Source of the DNA: Beverwykella pulmonaria | Taxonomy: Eukaryota > Ascomycota > Dothideomycetes > Pleosporales > Melanommataceae | Direction: 5' to 3' | DNA length: 64,000 nt | NCBI GenBank assembly: GCA_001599595.1 | Contig: BCHH01000004.1 | Location: 1,443,997-1,507,996 of the forward strand | Part shown: positions 45,392 through 55,669 of the stretch, piece after piece | Layout: each line of letters begins with the position of its first letter | Numbering within the stretch: the stretch's first letter is position 1 | The notes under the pieces: generated by a model | What the model saw: the letters and a program-made list of their open reading frames with translations, nothing else | Databases searched by the model: none | Told to the model about the DNA's origin: nothing | Translations under genes and position numbers: made by a program

Positions 45392-47557
45392 ATGCCGCCT
45401 CACGGTCTTTACCCCATTTCGCGCCATCATCTCTATAGAGCAGACAATCTACAGCCAACCTTCAACACCATGGATTTCGAGGACGATAGAAACCAAGAAG
45501 CGAACATGGCACAGACTAGCGGTACGAGCAAGACGAAGCAAGTCGGGAAGGTGAAAGAGTGGAAGAAAAAGAAAAGGGAGCATTCTGGGGTTGAGAAGGC
45601 GGATAAGGATACACCAGCTGGCACGTCCGTAGTTCAGATGTCGGCGAGCCCTAACAACAAGGTCGAGAGTGGGTTGAAGAATAAAAACGATGATGAAATA
45701 GCGAAGAAAATGGCGCACTCCTCGTCGAAGAAACGCAGCAGGGAGAGCGAGGGAGAGACAGATACGCCGTCAATGACTCGTACTACGTCCACCAATGGCT
45801 TTGTCATTGGAGCCAACATATTGAAAGACCTGGAGACTGCTATGGGTGACATTAGCGCAAACTTTAAGAAGTGGTCTTCACTTGAAAAAGAGCCATTCAG
45901 AATTCGAGAAGAGTCGAAAAAGAGAAAGGAGAAAGCTGGCAGAAAGCGTCAAGATGGAACAACGAAAAAGATCTCGGATTCCCAGGACGCTGCCGAACCT
46001 TCGGGAAACCCTAAGACTAAGAAGCAGAAGAGGAAGAACAGAGACATCGTTGAGAACCACAACAAGACTTCCAAATCTCAAACTGCTTCGCCCGTAGGGA
46101 ATTCGTCATATGCCATAATTCCGAGAAGATCATATGTTCCGCTCCCTCCAAAGCCTAAAATGCCTGCCTATAGTACTCTGCAGAAGACGGAACAACAGCA
46201 GCAGGAGGAGGGTCCGGAGCTGGAAGTAATATTGATCCCGGAGATGCCTCCAAAAAACATGGCGAAGATGCCCCAGAATGCCGGGCCAACGAAGTCGTTC
46301 CTGGAGAGATCGTTCTCCAATGCCTTAAGAGCAGCAATCTTGTCAAATAAGAACCCACCTGCAACACCCATTCTGAAGTTGCCAGACTTGAACTCAGAGT
46401 CAGACTCGGGCTCTGGTGTAGAGATTCAAACTCCAGCCCCGGTGCCAGCCGCGACCTCTAAGCCCCAAGAGAACGTTTACAAGTCCGGCAATCAGTGTGG
46501 CCTCTCGCCGTTGACGCTCGATCAGATCCCGAACACTCATTCATTGAAAACGAAACTAGTCCCAAAGCGTTACTCTAGATACACGTCTAGAGCGAGCTCC
46601 GTTGTAACATCTCTGCCATCATCTGGCTCTTCAGTCAGTCTCCCCGCTTCACTTGACCGCGTTGGAAAACCATACGTACGATCTGGTGCCGGCGTGGATC
46701 CCTTCATCCAACCTGAGATGATGAAAATGACGAAGAAGAAGAAGAAGCACCGCGAGACCCACGAGGAAACCGGCGTAGAGGTCTTCGAGCTGCGATTCCG
46801 CGACGTTCAGCAAGCGATCAACTTTTCCGACGAACAAGACTATATGGACGAGTATCTGGCGTGGCAGACTGCCAACGACTCACTCGGACCATACGCCTGT
46901 CTCGGAAAGGCGAGCGGATGCACTTCCAAGAAAGAGCAGATCATCCTTACTGGCAAGGAACAGAACAAAACTATAGAGCGCTTCCACGAAGTCGGCGGCA
47001 GCGACCCAGATGCTGCTATGCACGACGCAAACCACCGCGCATACAAGGCAGAAAATTTCCTCATGATGGCAGTCCGTGCCCGTATTCCGGTTCCGACCGG
47101 TCGGCTGGCTGGTGCTTGGACGCTGTACTGTCCTAAATATGGAGAGTATCACTTCGATAGGTACGGCCTCGGCCTGCGAAAATTGACTATCCATACCGTC
47201 GCCGGCTCCAAGGATGAGTTCACCGCACGTCTCAATATTCCACCTCGTTCAACGGCGTTCGTCATTCGTCCCTTCTGCGCGCCGCCACATGCTTCGTTTC
47301 GAACGAATGTTGTCGAGACAGCGCCCGAGGGCTACAAAGTCAAGATTGTATTTCTCGGAAATGGATACTTGCAGCTTCGCGTTGATCTAAACTTGCTGCT
47401 GCGCGGGAAGCGTACGGAGATGGTGGAGGGAAAGAGCATGTGTATGGAGTTTGTGGGCGTGCATGAGAAGGCGCTGCAGTGGGTAGAGAAGAAAGATGAA
47501 CTAGAGGAGAAGAGGAAGAAGCTTTTTGCTAAATATGGGGGCGTAGATGATGACTGA
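45392..47557 (+). CDS. FLGNG-module protein A, Lys-rich, nuclear-like
   Basis: A single exon of 721 aa. The ATG at 45392 is first; the ATG at 45470 (MDFEDDRNQEANMAQ) is an equally good start. The first 250 residues are charged and Lys-rich with several basic clusters (EWKKKKREHS, KKRSRESE, KTKKQKRKNRD) that could act as nuclear localisation signals. Residues about 250-480 are Pro/Ser-rich. From about 485 the protein is globular, with GAWTLYCPKYGEYHFDRYG and, near the end, KIVFLGNGYLQLRVD (FLGNG at about 654-658) followed by MCMEFVGVHEK. A similar order is seen in three more genes in the next 11 kb. I recognise no named family. No signal peptide or membrane segment. A nuclear role is inferred only from composition. 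Confidence 0.75.
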   Translation: MPPHGLYPISRHHLYRADNLQPTFNTMDFEDDRNQEANMAQTSGTSKTKQVGKVKEWKKKKREHSGVEKADKDTPAGTSVVQMSASPNNKVESGLKNKNDDEIAKKMAHSSSKKRSRESEGETDTPSMTRTTSTNGFVIGANILKDLETAMGDISANFKKWSSLEKEPFRIREESKKRKEKAGRKRQDGTTKKISDSQDAAEPSGNPKTKKQKRKNRDIVENHNKTSKSQTASPVGNSSYAIIPRRSYVPLPPKPKMPAYSTLQKTEQQQQEEGPELEVILIPEMPPKNMAKMPQNAGPTKSFLERSFSNALRAAILSNKNPPATPILKLPDLNSESDSGSGVEIQTPAPVPAATSKPQENVYKSGNQCGLSPLTLDQIPNTHSLKTKLVPKRYSRYTSRASSVVTSLPSSGSSVSLPASLDRVGKPYVRSGAGVDPFIQPEMMKMTKKKKKHRETHEETGVEVFELRFRDVQQAINFSDEQDYMDEYLAWQTANDSLGPYACLGKASGCTSKKEQIILTGKEQNKTIERFHEVGGSDPDAAMHDANHRAYKAENFLMMAVRARIPVPTGRLAGAWTLYCPKYGEYHFDRYGLGLRKLTIHTVAGSKDEFTARLNIPPRSTAFVIRPFCAPPHASFRTNVVETAPEGYKVKIVFLGNGYLQLRVDLNLLLRGKRTEMVEGKSMCMEFVGVHEKALQWVEKKDELEEKRKKLFAKYGGVDDD

Positions 47558-48999
47558 GGAGATGCTAGGAATATGGGTTTTCACCTCGTGTTCCATGCAT
47601 GAACATGTATGAATCATCGGAGGGCCTCGTGCTCGCATTCGTGGGGGTGTCATGAGTGGGATGAATTCTACAGCGATGGGTTCAACGACATGGAGAATCG
47701 TGCATACTAGTCTCAGTGAGATATAGATACCACAAGTCTTCGGATGACAAACATGTATGGAGGATCACCTTGAGGCTGGCCTTCAAGGCGAGTGTGCACA
47801 TCATGTGTCACTTGCATCGCCTCTCGCTGAAACCCTCTTACGAATACTAGATAATACAAGCCTAAAATCAGACTTCAGCCTTGTTGATGTTCGACATGTT
47901 ACGGGTTAATGTGACAAGCCTACAGCTAATTATATAAGGCCAATGGGCTTGCAGATACGTTGGCCCAATGAGGAAATAGAGTGCAGGCTGTTCTCGTGTG
48001 AACCCCTAGCGCTAACATATTGCTTTACATCTTAGCGAAGAAGAGTAGAGAACCATATCGCTGGCTTCATTCACAACAGGTTTGGTTTTATCCTCATGAA
48101 AGACAGATAGAGCAGCCCGTCTAACAACCATGATTTAGGCTCAGATTCTTCACGACGTTCTATTTTATATGGTAGTCTTGGCCGTACCATAACTCGGACT
48201 GTCTTCTTGGAGGCAACCGTACGCAATCGCTATCTTCCCGCTACTGCATGTTCCCAGGTCTAAGCACAATAATAGTAAGGTTATGTTCATCTTGGTAAGC
48301 ATTAGCAGCGAGTAACAGGATCCGCGTCAATTTATATAGCCCTATTGTATCTATTAGCAAACACTTTGGGGCCTTCTCAAGACACTGTTACGCCTAACCA
48401 GTTTCTTAAAATCAAGACGTGGGTATATACAGAAGGGCTGCATTTAATCCATTTCGCTAATTTTCCCCATGGGGCACTGACATCCGCAGGATCCTAGTCT
48501 AATCACAACGTGTTTGAGAACATGTCAAGCTGGCCCAATAATGGCTACATTTAGACAAGCGCTTAAACAGAGGATGTCTACCTTGTTGATCCTCGCTTGG
48601 ATAGCTAACCTTTGATTTCTCATAACGCAGTTATCATATCGTATCGAATAGAATATCCGTTACAATGCAACACACAGGGCTCCCTTTATTCTGCGCTCTG
48701 AAACACCACAGAAGTGCGGATGACGAAAATTTCGCGCTTCGATCCCAAAATGTACAAGTTTTCGTTGATGGCGCGTATGTTGGGGGCGGAAAAGTGGAAC
48801 ATTGGGGGCCAAAATCTGAGGTTCGGGTAGACAGTCATAGATAAAAGCCATTTTTCTTGCACATTTGATGCAAAACTGGAACGGTTGGACTCATCTTTGG
48901 CTGCACACGTGCACTCTTCTCTAGCTGTACGTCCGTCTCCCGGAGAGGTTGACGAGAAAAAAATTTACCACCACGACCTAGGCCACAATCCAAACCACC
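47558..48999. other. Intergenic, 1.4 kb, no gene seen
   Basis: Between two plus-strand genes. AT-rich, no supported frames, no repeat noticed. The promoter of the membrane protein should be at the right end. Confidence 0.45.
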
Positions 49000-50064
49000 A
49001 TGGCACCTCAGCACATCTCCCTCACCATCTCACTCCTCCTCTTGCTTCTCCCCTACCTCACATCCGCCGTCCCCTCCCGCACCGAAGCCGGCTTCTGCCC
49101 CGCTGGTGCCGAAGACTTCCTCATCTATTCCCCGTTCCAGCCTTACTTCACCTGGTGGCGCGATGGGAACCGCCAATCGTGCTGGGCCGCTGCAGACTGC
49201 CTCTTCGAAGCCTCAGGCGAATCGCGAAAACAGCAATTCGGCGCTACGGCCCTGGTCATGGGCCTCATCCCTCTCACGTTAAAAGACGTCGCGTGGCCCG
49301 AGCGTAGGACCATCTATGTCACGGAACCGCTGAATTTCGCGCTCGAGGTGCTGGTCCTGGGTCTAGGACTGGTGCCAGATGAAACGGGGAATCCAGCAGA
49401 GACGCGGTCGAAAAGCAGACAGAATAACATGATTGCGAGGAAGGCGTGGAAACTTAAGCGCGCGGTTATTGCGGCCGTGATTGGTTTGTGTAGTGTTGGG
49501 GTTCTGTCGTCGTATGCGGGGCTTGCGGTTATGGAGATCTTTAGTAAGAGGAGTGCGCTGGGTTGTCCGTATCCCGTATGGGTCGCGTCGTGGTATGTGG
49601 TTGGGCTTGCGCCGGCGTGTGTTCACGCTTTGTTTGCTGTGCTGAGGAGGCGGAGGGCGAAGAAGGCGGAACTGAAGCGGCTGGCGACGCAGACAAAGAG
49701 TTCCAGTCTGATTGAGTCGCAACAGTATCAAACCGAGGCCGCACAGGCAAGAAACGGAAAGGCAGAGCACGAACGCGAACGTAAGAAGAAAGCCATCTCC
49801 GCGGTGCCAGGCGCAGAGGAAGAATGGCCGGTGCAGTTGGCTTGGGGACTGTATTACATCGCCGGTACGCTAATCTATACGAGTATCATGGCCGTCACGG
49901 TGGTGGAACTACTCGTTTGGATCGCGTTAGGGTTCGCGGTCGATGGATGCAGCAAGTTGTTGGCATTCTTTTTATGTTTGGCATTCGAGAACACAGGGGA
50001 AATAGAGGAGGGTGCTGAGGGAGAACAGAAGCATGGGCTCGTAACAGGGGACGATTATGACTAA
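49000..50064 (+). CDS. Integral membrane protein of unknown function
   Basis: A single exon of 354 aa. A signal peptide (MAPQHISLTISLLLLLLPYLTSA) precedes an extracellular segment with cysteines (GFCPAG, QSCWAAADCLFEASGE). The block KQQFGATALVMGLIPLTLKD and the following DVAWPERR are characteristic of a group of ascomycete membrane proteins I have seen annotated only as hypothetical. Hydrophobic segments follow near FALEVLVLGLGLV, AVIAAVIGLCSVGVLSSYAG, VASWYVVGLAPACVHALFAV, WGLYYIAGTLIYTSIMAVTV and VELLVWIALGFAV. A charged cytoplasmic loop (RRRRAKKAELKRL ... HERERKKKA) lies between them, and the C-terminus is acidic. It sits between FLGNG-module genes A and B; nothing links their roles. Confidence 0.75.
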   Translation: MAPQHISLTISLLLLLLPYLTSAVPSRTEAGFCPAGAEDFLIYSPFQPYFTWWRDGNRQSCWAAADCLFEASGESRKQQFGATALVMGLIPLTLKDVAWPERRTIYVTEPLNFALEVLVLGLGLVPDETGNPAETRSKSRQNNMIARKAWKLKRAVIAAVIGLCSVGVLSSYAGLAVMEIFSKRSALGCPYPVWVASWYVVGLAPACVHALFAVLRRRRAKKAELKRLATQTKSSSLIESQQYQTEAAQARNGKAEHERERKKKAISAVPGAEEEWPVQLAWGLYYIAGTLIYTSIMAVTVVELLVWIALGFAVDGCSKLLAFFLCLAFENTGEIEEGAEGEQKHGLVTGDDYD

Positions 50065-50435
50065 ACAATCCAGAAATATAGGATGCGATTGATTCTGGTA
50101 TAATCGACGGCCGATTCGTTACTTATCTAGTTACACACTTATTACGTATTTTGCTGCTCTAGCACACCAACGATCATGCGAATGTTCCATAGAGCACCAA
50201 GAAAAATCCCCAATGCGAGTGTGTCGCTGCTCGGGAATCTCGTGGTCCTCGAATGATGCGAAGATGCACAGCCCACCAAGTGCAAAGGCACGCGTTCGAA
50301 GGCCGCTAGATCTCTGCCTCAAAAAAGGGCATGGCCACGCTCAAGCATTCCAATACATCGATGACCATTCAAGTGGGGCCATGGCAACGCCAGAATCCAA
50401 GGATGGTATTTGATACACGAACTCTCCAGTCAGGA
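50065..50435. other. Convergent 3' intergenic
   Basis: Between the 3' ends of the membrane protein (plus) and FLGNG-module gene B (minus). Nothing else is seen. Confidence 0.5.
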
Positions 50436-52148
50436 TCAAGTCTCGTTACGCACAATCTGCATACCGTAGAAGTCCACAATGTCCTCGCTGTTTTCCGTGA
50501 CCTTGCCCAAGAGGGGTCGCTCTATCACCTTCCTCGGCATTCGCAACTTTAGACATCCGTGTCCAAAGAACACGATGTCGATGCGGCAATCATTTTCATT
50601 TTCCTCAATGTAGCGCCCTTGCTGCGTAGGTGCGACAACCGGCTCCAGCGAGGCATGCTTTGGAACCTGTAAACAGTGCGTCTCGAGTTCTTCTTCTGCG
50701 ATGAGAAAACCAGCTACATGGCACCGATGTGCCCGTTGGCCGTTGCTGAGTTGGCAGTCGCTGCGCCGGAAGACAAGTAGTGGTGGCTCCCATTTGTGTG
50801 CCTTCTTCGCTTTCGCCCAAGTCTTGACGTAGTCTTTTGAGTGGAGCTGCCAATGACCCTCGTGAATGTGTCGAATGCGAGTATTCCGTCCTTGCTGAAT
50901 AGAGTTCTTCAGAGTCTTCTTTGCAAGCTTGACGTGCCCCTTGATCGTTGCTGTTTCTGCCAAGATTTCGTCGATCCTCGCCTGCGTGATATCCTCATGC
51001 GGGAAATTCTCCATGTATGTGTCTTTGATGTTTAGTTGCGTTCTTCTGTACGCGTGCAAAGTATTGATGACAACCTCTCGCGATTTGTGTTCCATGTTCG
51101 ATCGCCCCACAAGCTCGAGGATATCATCGCAAACAGCGTGGCTCTGCTCAGCATCCCATGGCGGTTGTGGGGTCCATGAGTAGTTCGTGCCATCCAAAAT
51201 ATCTAGGAAGGCGATCTTCGTTTGCTTTTGCATGTCCAGGCTATGTTTTAGCATTCGTCTGAGTTTTGGGTGCAGGTTTATGGCTCTTGCGTCCCTGAGG
51301 AGGTCTCGACACATGATAACATGCCTGGTGACGCTCCATGGCTGAGGCTTGCGGCGTCTGACCTGCTTCTTTTTCTGGGGCTCGACCGCATTTGCTACAG
51401 CAGATGAAATTCTATCAGCTGCCTCTTTTCCAGAATCCTTGCTATTCTCTTCTGGGAGTAGCGAACCTTCTTGAATCAACGCGTCAGTGCCATCAAGCAC
51501 GGCCTGCTCGTTGTTAAGGACCAGCCGGGTTTCAGCCAATTGATCCTCGATGGTTGTGACAGTCTGTCTCCGTGGTCTCCCTCTCTTGCGCATCTTTTTG
51601 TTTGGCTCAGTAGTGGCTACGTCCATGTCTTTCCGCTTTTCAGATGGGGTTATTTCTGATGGAAGAACTCTCTCGGAATCCGCTAACTGTCTCCCCTGTG
51701 ATCCCTCTCCGCCTGGGGTTCCTCCAGTACTTTTCCAAGATATCATTGGCTCATGTGTAGAAATGTTCATAGATTGGCTCCTCGAATCGAGCGTTCCAGT
51801 TCCAGACTCCTTCACACCCGTTGAGGCGCGCTTTCTTGTTCTCCTGGATTTCTTGTTCTTTGGGGTTAGCGCCGTCGAGTCCGGTATGTCCATGTCGTTG
51901 TCATCTTCGCTGGCACTTATTGATTGAACAGATAAGGCGTTATTCTTCGGCTTCTTCTGATTTGACGTGTGCGATTTTGACTCCAGAGTAACCACCTCGC
52001 TGCGATCTTCGTTGATACTCAACGATGAGCGTGGGCCCACCGTGGCGCGCATTTTTGCTTTCTTGCGTTTCGGTGTCAGCGCTTTGAGGTCCGAGGTGCC
52101 TGTTTCTTGAACATCGGCTTCGATGCGACGCCTCTTCTGTCCTGCCAT
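50436..52148 (-). CDS. FLGNG-module protein B, with AT-hook
   Basis: A single exon of 570 aa from the ATG at 52148. The N-terminal 200 residues are basic and low complexity; a short motif repeats (LKALTPKRKKAKMR near 21 and STALTPKNKKSRRT near 91), and RKRGRPRR at 187-194 is a textbook AT-hook core, implying binding to AT-rich DNA. Residues about 255-430 are helical and basic (CRDLLRDARAINLHPKLRRML). The C-terminal module reads GHWQLHSKDYVKTW ... CRIDIVFFGHGCLKLRMP (FFGHG at about 525-529) ... EDIVDFYGMQIV, matching proteins A, C and D in order and spacing though not closely in identity. Nuclear location is likely from the AT-hook. The next gene upstream, the N-acetyltransferase, ends 317 bp away. 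Confidence 0.78.
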   Translation of the reverse strand: MAGQKRRRIEADVQETGTSDLKALTPKRKKAKMRATVGPRSSLSINEDRSEVVTLESKSHTSNQKKPKNNALSVQSISASEDDNDMDIPDSTALTPKNKKSRRTRKRASTGVKESGTGTLDSRSQSMNISTHEPMISWKSTGGTPGGEGSQGRQLADSERVLPSEITPSEKRKDMDVATTEPNKKMRKRGRPRRQTVTTIEDQLAETRLVLNNEQAVLDGTDALIQEGSLLPEENSKDSGKEAADRISSAVANAVEPQKKKQVRRRKPQPWSVTRHVIMCRDLLRDARAINLHPKLRRMLKHSLDMQKQTKIAFLDILDGTNYSWTPQPPWDAEQSHAVCDDILELVGRSNMEHKSREVVINTLHAYRRTQLNIKDTYMENFPHEDITQARIDEILAETATIKGHVKLAKKTLKNSIQQGRNTRIRHIHEGHWQLHSKDYVKTWAKAKKAHKWEPPLLVFRRSDCQLSNGQRAHRCHVAGFLIAEEELETHCLQVPKHASLEPVVAPTQQGRYIEENENDCRIDIVFFGHGCLKLRMPRKVIERPLLGKVTENSEDIVDFYGMQIVRNET

Positions 52149-52465
52149 GTTGCGCCGTGATGGTTGACACCAATAGACTGATGGACGTTGAATGTTGAGA
52201 TGGACGCGACAACGCGACGCGGAAGTACCTCTATGCCGACGTGTGGTTAGCGGCTTGGCGGGTCGGTGTGTTTACAGGGCACGTACAGGGCACCTGCAGT
52301 CCTCGTCGTAGGCTGTGACATAAATAATAAGATGGATCAAGTAATGATAGGCACTGCCGCCCACTTCTCCAAGGATGGAATTGCGCATATGTGAAGGATG
52401 GAACATTGTTGCTCCATCACGTGATAGTGCCCTCGTCTACCATATACACCTTACCCACATCGTCT

Positions 52466-53522
52466 TCACCCTTTCAGCTCCGTAAAGTGACCTCTAATCC
52501 CGTCTCTTTCCTCCTCTGAAAACGAAATACTAAACCATTCGTCCAACGCCTGCACCCTTTCATCCTCGCTGTTACACTCCCTCACCACCACGGTCTTTCC
52601 ACCCAGATTCTCCTTCACTGTCCCATGAACTAGCATACGCTTGCCATACACTTCCTGCTCCTGACTCTCCTTCCCATCGACCTCCCCGTTCCCTTCTTGC
52701 CCCTCTTCCTTTGCCCGCCTTAAAAACTTAACCACCAAAGGAATCTTCTTTTGAAAGCTCTCCTCACTAGCCGCCGTATACCAATTCATAACCTCAAAAT
52801 CATCATGGAAGAACTCAAACTCCCCAAAGGCGTAAAAGGAATTCCAATCCAAATCCTGGCCATTCCTATACTGGTAGATCCAGAGTTTTGTAGACTCGGA
52901 GCGGACAGTCTGCAGCGGGATGTGGTCGTGGATCAAACGGATTTCTTGTGTGCCCATGTTGTGCAGCGCATGGTGCGAGATAAGTGGGAGGGGCTTCGTC
53001 GCGCCGTCGCCGCCAAAGCCGACGTCGAGCATATATTTTGAGCCGCTTGGGAGGGTCACGATGTTGACTATGTGCCTCCTGTGCCTCGCATAAGCTGTCG
53101 TCCCATCTTTCTGGCATGAAGGCTTAACAAGGAAAGAAGAGGGTGACTCACCACCCCACGAAGTTCCCGACCGGTACACCACCCTCCCTCATTCTTATCC
53201 TTACACCCGCCATATACGCGCTGAACCCTAGTCCACGTAGAATGTGGTTGAAGAGGATGCTGACTTCCATGCAATACCCTCCTCTCCCCCTCTTGTCACT
53301 GATGATCTTTTGGAACACGGTCTGCGGGTCGATGGATATCATGTGCGTTGGGGAATAATGCAGGGAAAGGTTCTCGTACGGTATCGTAGAGATGGTGTGA
53401 ACATGCAGCGCTGTGAGGAACGATATTTCATGAATTGGTTCAGACGAGGGGTGATACTTTTGCGGGAGCTGGATGTGCGACAGGTACGCCGAGATTTGCT
53501 CTGGGGTGTACGCGGACGCCAT
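52466..53522 (-). CDS. Arylamine N-acetyltransferase (NAT) family protein
   Basis: Two exons, 53522-53152 and 53078-52466, with a 73-bp intron (TG|GTGAGT ... GGCACAG) joined in phase 2 so that GNFVGW runs into RHIVNIVTL; 327 aa. I chose this acceptor, not the earlier CCAG, because only it rebuilds the family motif. The catalytic triad is clear: Cys84 in RGRGGYCMEVS, His126 in RHIVNIV, Asp142 in MLDVGFGGDG, with the usual spacing. Most NATs have Phe after the Cys; here it is Met. The protein is longer than bacterial NATs because of an acidic insert (EEGQEGNGEVDGKESQEQE). The enzyme should transfer an acyl group from CoA to an arylamine. Fungal relatives detoxify benzoxazinone-derived aminophenols of cereals, sometimes with malonyl-CoA; which applies here is unknown. 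Cytosolic. Confidence 0.93.
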
Positions 53523-54379
53523 GGCGAGTTCCGAAATGCCAGGCAAGGAATGACTGGGAAGATGAAGTCGCGGATTCCCCAGAATATATATGACTTGAAA
53601 AAAGAAAATGAATGCAGTGCGGAGTCACTGCCCGCCGAGTTGAGTCAAACCCCGGCAATTCGGATATGGGATCGAAAAGCAGCCGGGGTCATCACACGAG
53701 GTTATAGTACAGTAGGCGCTAAGCGAGTAACGCTTAAGACTGGGATTTCATGGGTAAGCGTGGGGATTCGGCAAGACTTCGTCTTGTTTCGACGGCGAGG
53801 ACTTGAAATGTCTCCGAGCTCGGAATGACGCGATGTCATGTGATGACTCCCCGAACTCCGAGGAATCTATGAGGAATTTCGGAACTAGCATAGAAAAGAA
53901 AAGATATGGGGAGCCAAGGCAGTGCCGTTCACAATGTGCATAGTCTTACTATGTCTCTGCTAACAGTAAAATCGCTGCTATCAGATACATCCAAATCATA
54001 TTGCACGCCAGGCGTTTCGGAACGCGAGAGGAAAAAGGATTGTTTGAGCGAGATCCACGAGAGTGGGAAGGGGGAAGAGGTTAGATTATGCTCTAATCGC
54101 CAATAAAATTTATGGTACTAGCATTCCAGGGTTTCCATCCTAGATGCCAGTTTACTCTTGAAACTCAGAACGGAAAGAACACGATTCAGTGAAAACATAT
54201 ACACGAGCAATAAAATCGGCACGATTGTGTGCAACATCAAACTGAGTCGGCCGTATGTCATTCTTCAAGACTATCGATCCTATGAAAGCTTCAAGTTAGC
54301 TTTTTATGTCAACAGAAATGTTCTCGCCATATGCGCTAGAAATCCCACCACAGACATGAGACACTTTCGTTCCCATTCG
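53523..54379. other. Intergenic between NAT and FLGNG-module gene C
   Basis: Holds the NAT promoter and the 3' flank of gene C. Long plus-strand frames at 53244-53828 overlap the NAT coding strand and are shadows. No further gene. Confidence 0.45.
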
Positions 54380-55669
54380 TCATTCGAACGACGCCACAAC
54401 AGCGGCTGAAAACTCCACAACCTCCTCCAAGACTGGCAAGATCTTGCATCCAGCATCAGGCTGGATGATTGGCAGCGCTGGGAAGAGGATCTTCATACTC
54501 TCGTTCCCCAAGAAGATAACCCCAAAACTAACCGGCTTGTTGTTCTGATCGCAAACCGCAGTGTAGAAGCGTGATACTGTGGTGGCGAACTTGGGAAGCG
54601 GCACCGGTCCGGTAGCAAAGGAGCGATGGCCAAAATCCAGCGTGATGGTGGATACGCCGAACATGGTTTGGATCCTCATATGTCCGCCGGGAGTCCAATT
54701 CGGCAAGTCCCAGCTCTTTGCGCCCTCGAAAAAGTTCCAGAGCTTGGTGGATGACAGCTCCCAAAGAGCTTGGTTGGCGAAGCTCAGCTGGAGTGACCTA
54801 TGGTGGGCTTGGTTCCAGTGGACAAAATTCTGCAACTCGATGACTTGGAGCTCCTGGTTGGCTTGCTTGGAGAAGAGTTTCTGGTGAATGGCTAATTTCA
54901 TGCTGTAGATGCGATCGGGGCTACTCGTATCTATGAATCGGCGTTTCATCGCTTCTTTGTGCTGCTCCCAGATACGAAGGTGCCGCTTTCGGACAGAAAG
55001 CAACGAGTCAAGCTCGTGCTCCGGCATGCGCTGATTGGCTTCTTGGGAGGGGACTCGCTCTGGAACATGTTGATACTCCATGCCATTCATCTTATCAACT
55101 TGTTTTCCCTTTCCGTCTAACATGAACTGTTGCTCCCTATTGTCCCCGGAACTTACGGAGAAATGTTCGATAGTTACGGTTTGAGGCTTCGCTCTCTCGA
55201 CTGACGGCTGGGACGTATCACCTGGGCCTACCATATCCACAAAATGTCTCTTGTCATCGAGTTCTTCATGCTCCAGAAGTTCTTCTAGATTTGGGTGACT
55301 CGCTCTCCACTTCTTACTCTTCTTCTTGATTATCCTATCCTCCATTCCATTCTTGATCATTCCCTCAATCATTCCGATGCCCGGATAGATAAGCTTCAGC
55401 CTCTTCCTCGCTGCATCAGCACCTTCAATGTCCCCCCTTTCCTTGCACAGGTCGCGTTCTTTGACCCATGGAGCTTTCTGCTCTTTCAAATTGCGAAGCT
55501 CGAGCTGCAACTGCAGCCGAGCCTGCGCATAGTCTCGAACAGCGATGTCGTTGCTGAGCGTCTGGTTGAACAACTCGGTGAGTTTCTGCTTTCGCGTGAC
55601 GACAAACAGCTCTGCCTCGCGGCGCAGCTGTTCCTCGTCTGGTTCAGGCTTCTGCTTCTTCTTCGCCAT
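54380..55669 (-). CDS. FLGNG-module protein C
   Basis: A single exon of 429 aa from the ATG at 55669 (MAKKKQKPEPDEEQLRREAE). The N-terminal 150 residues are highly charged and probably coiled coil (QLRREAELFVVTRKQKLTEL, LQLQLELRNLKEQ), with a basic cluster IIKKKSKKWRASH. The middle is polar. The C-terminal module contains ALWELSSTKLWNFFEGAKSW, a beta-type region (GHMRIQTMFGVSTITLDFGH), then VSFGVIFLGNESMKILFPAL (FLGN at about 383-386) and EEVVEFSAAVVASFE at the very end. The layout parallels proteins A, B and D; here the glycine after FLGN is replaced by Glu. No signal peptide or membrane helix. Function unknown. Confidence 0.72.
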   Translation of the reverse strand: MAKKKQKPEPDEEQLRREAELFVVTRKQKLTELFNQTLSNDIAVRDYAQARLQLQLELRNLKEQKAPWVKERDLCKERGDIEGADAARKRLKLIYPGIGMIEGMIKNGMEDRIIKKKSKKWRASHPNLEELLEHEELDDKRHFVDMVGPGDTSQPSVERAKPQTVTIEHFSVSSGDNREQQFMLDGKGKQVDKMNGMEYQHVPERVPSQEANQRMPEHELDSLLSVRKRHLRIWEQHKEAMKRRFIDTSSPDRIYSMKLAIHQKLFSKQANQELQVIELQNFVHWNQAHHRSLQLSFANQALWELSSTKLWNFFEGAKSWDLPNWTPGGHMRIQTMFGVSTITLDFGHRSFATGPVPLPKFATTVSRFYTAVCDQNNKPVSFGVIFLGNESMKILFPALPIIQPDAGCKILPVLEEVVEFSAAVVASFE

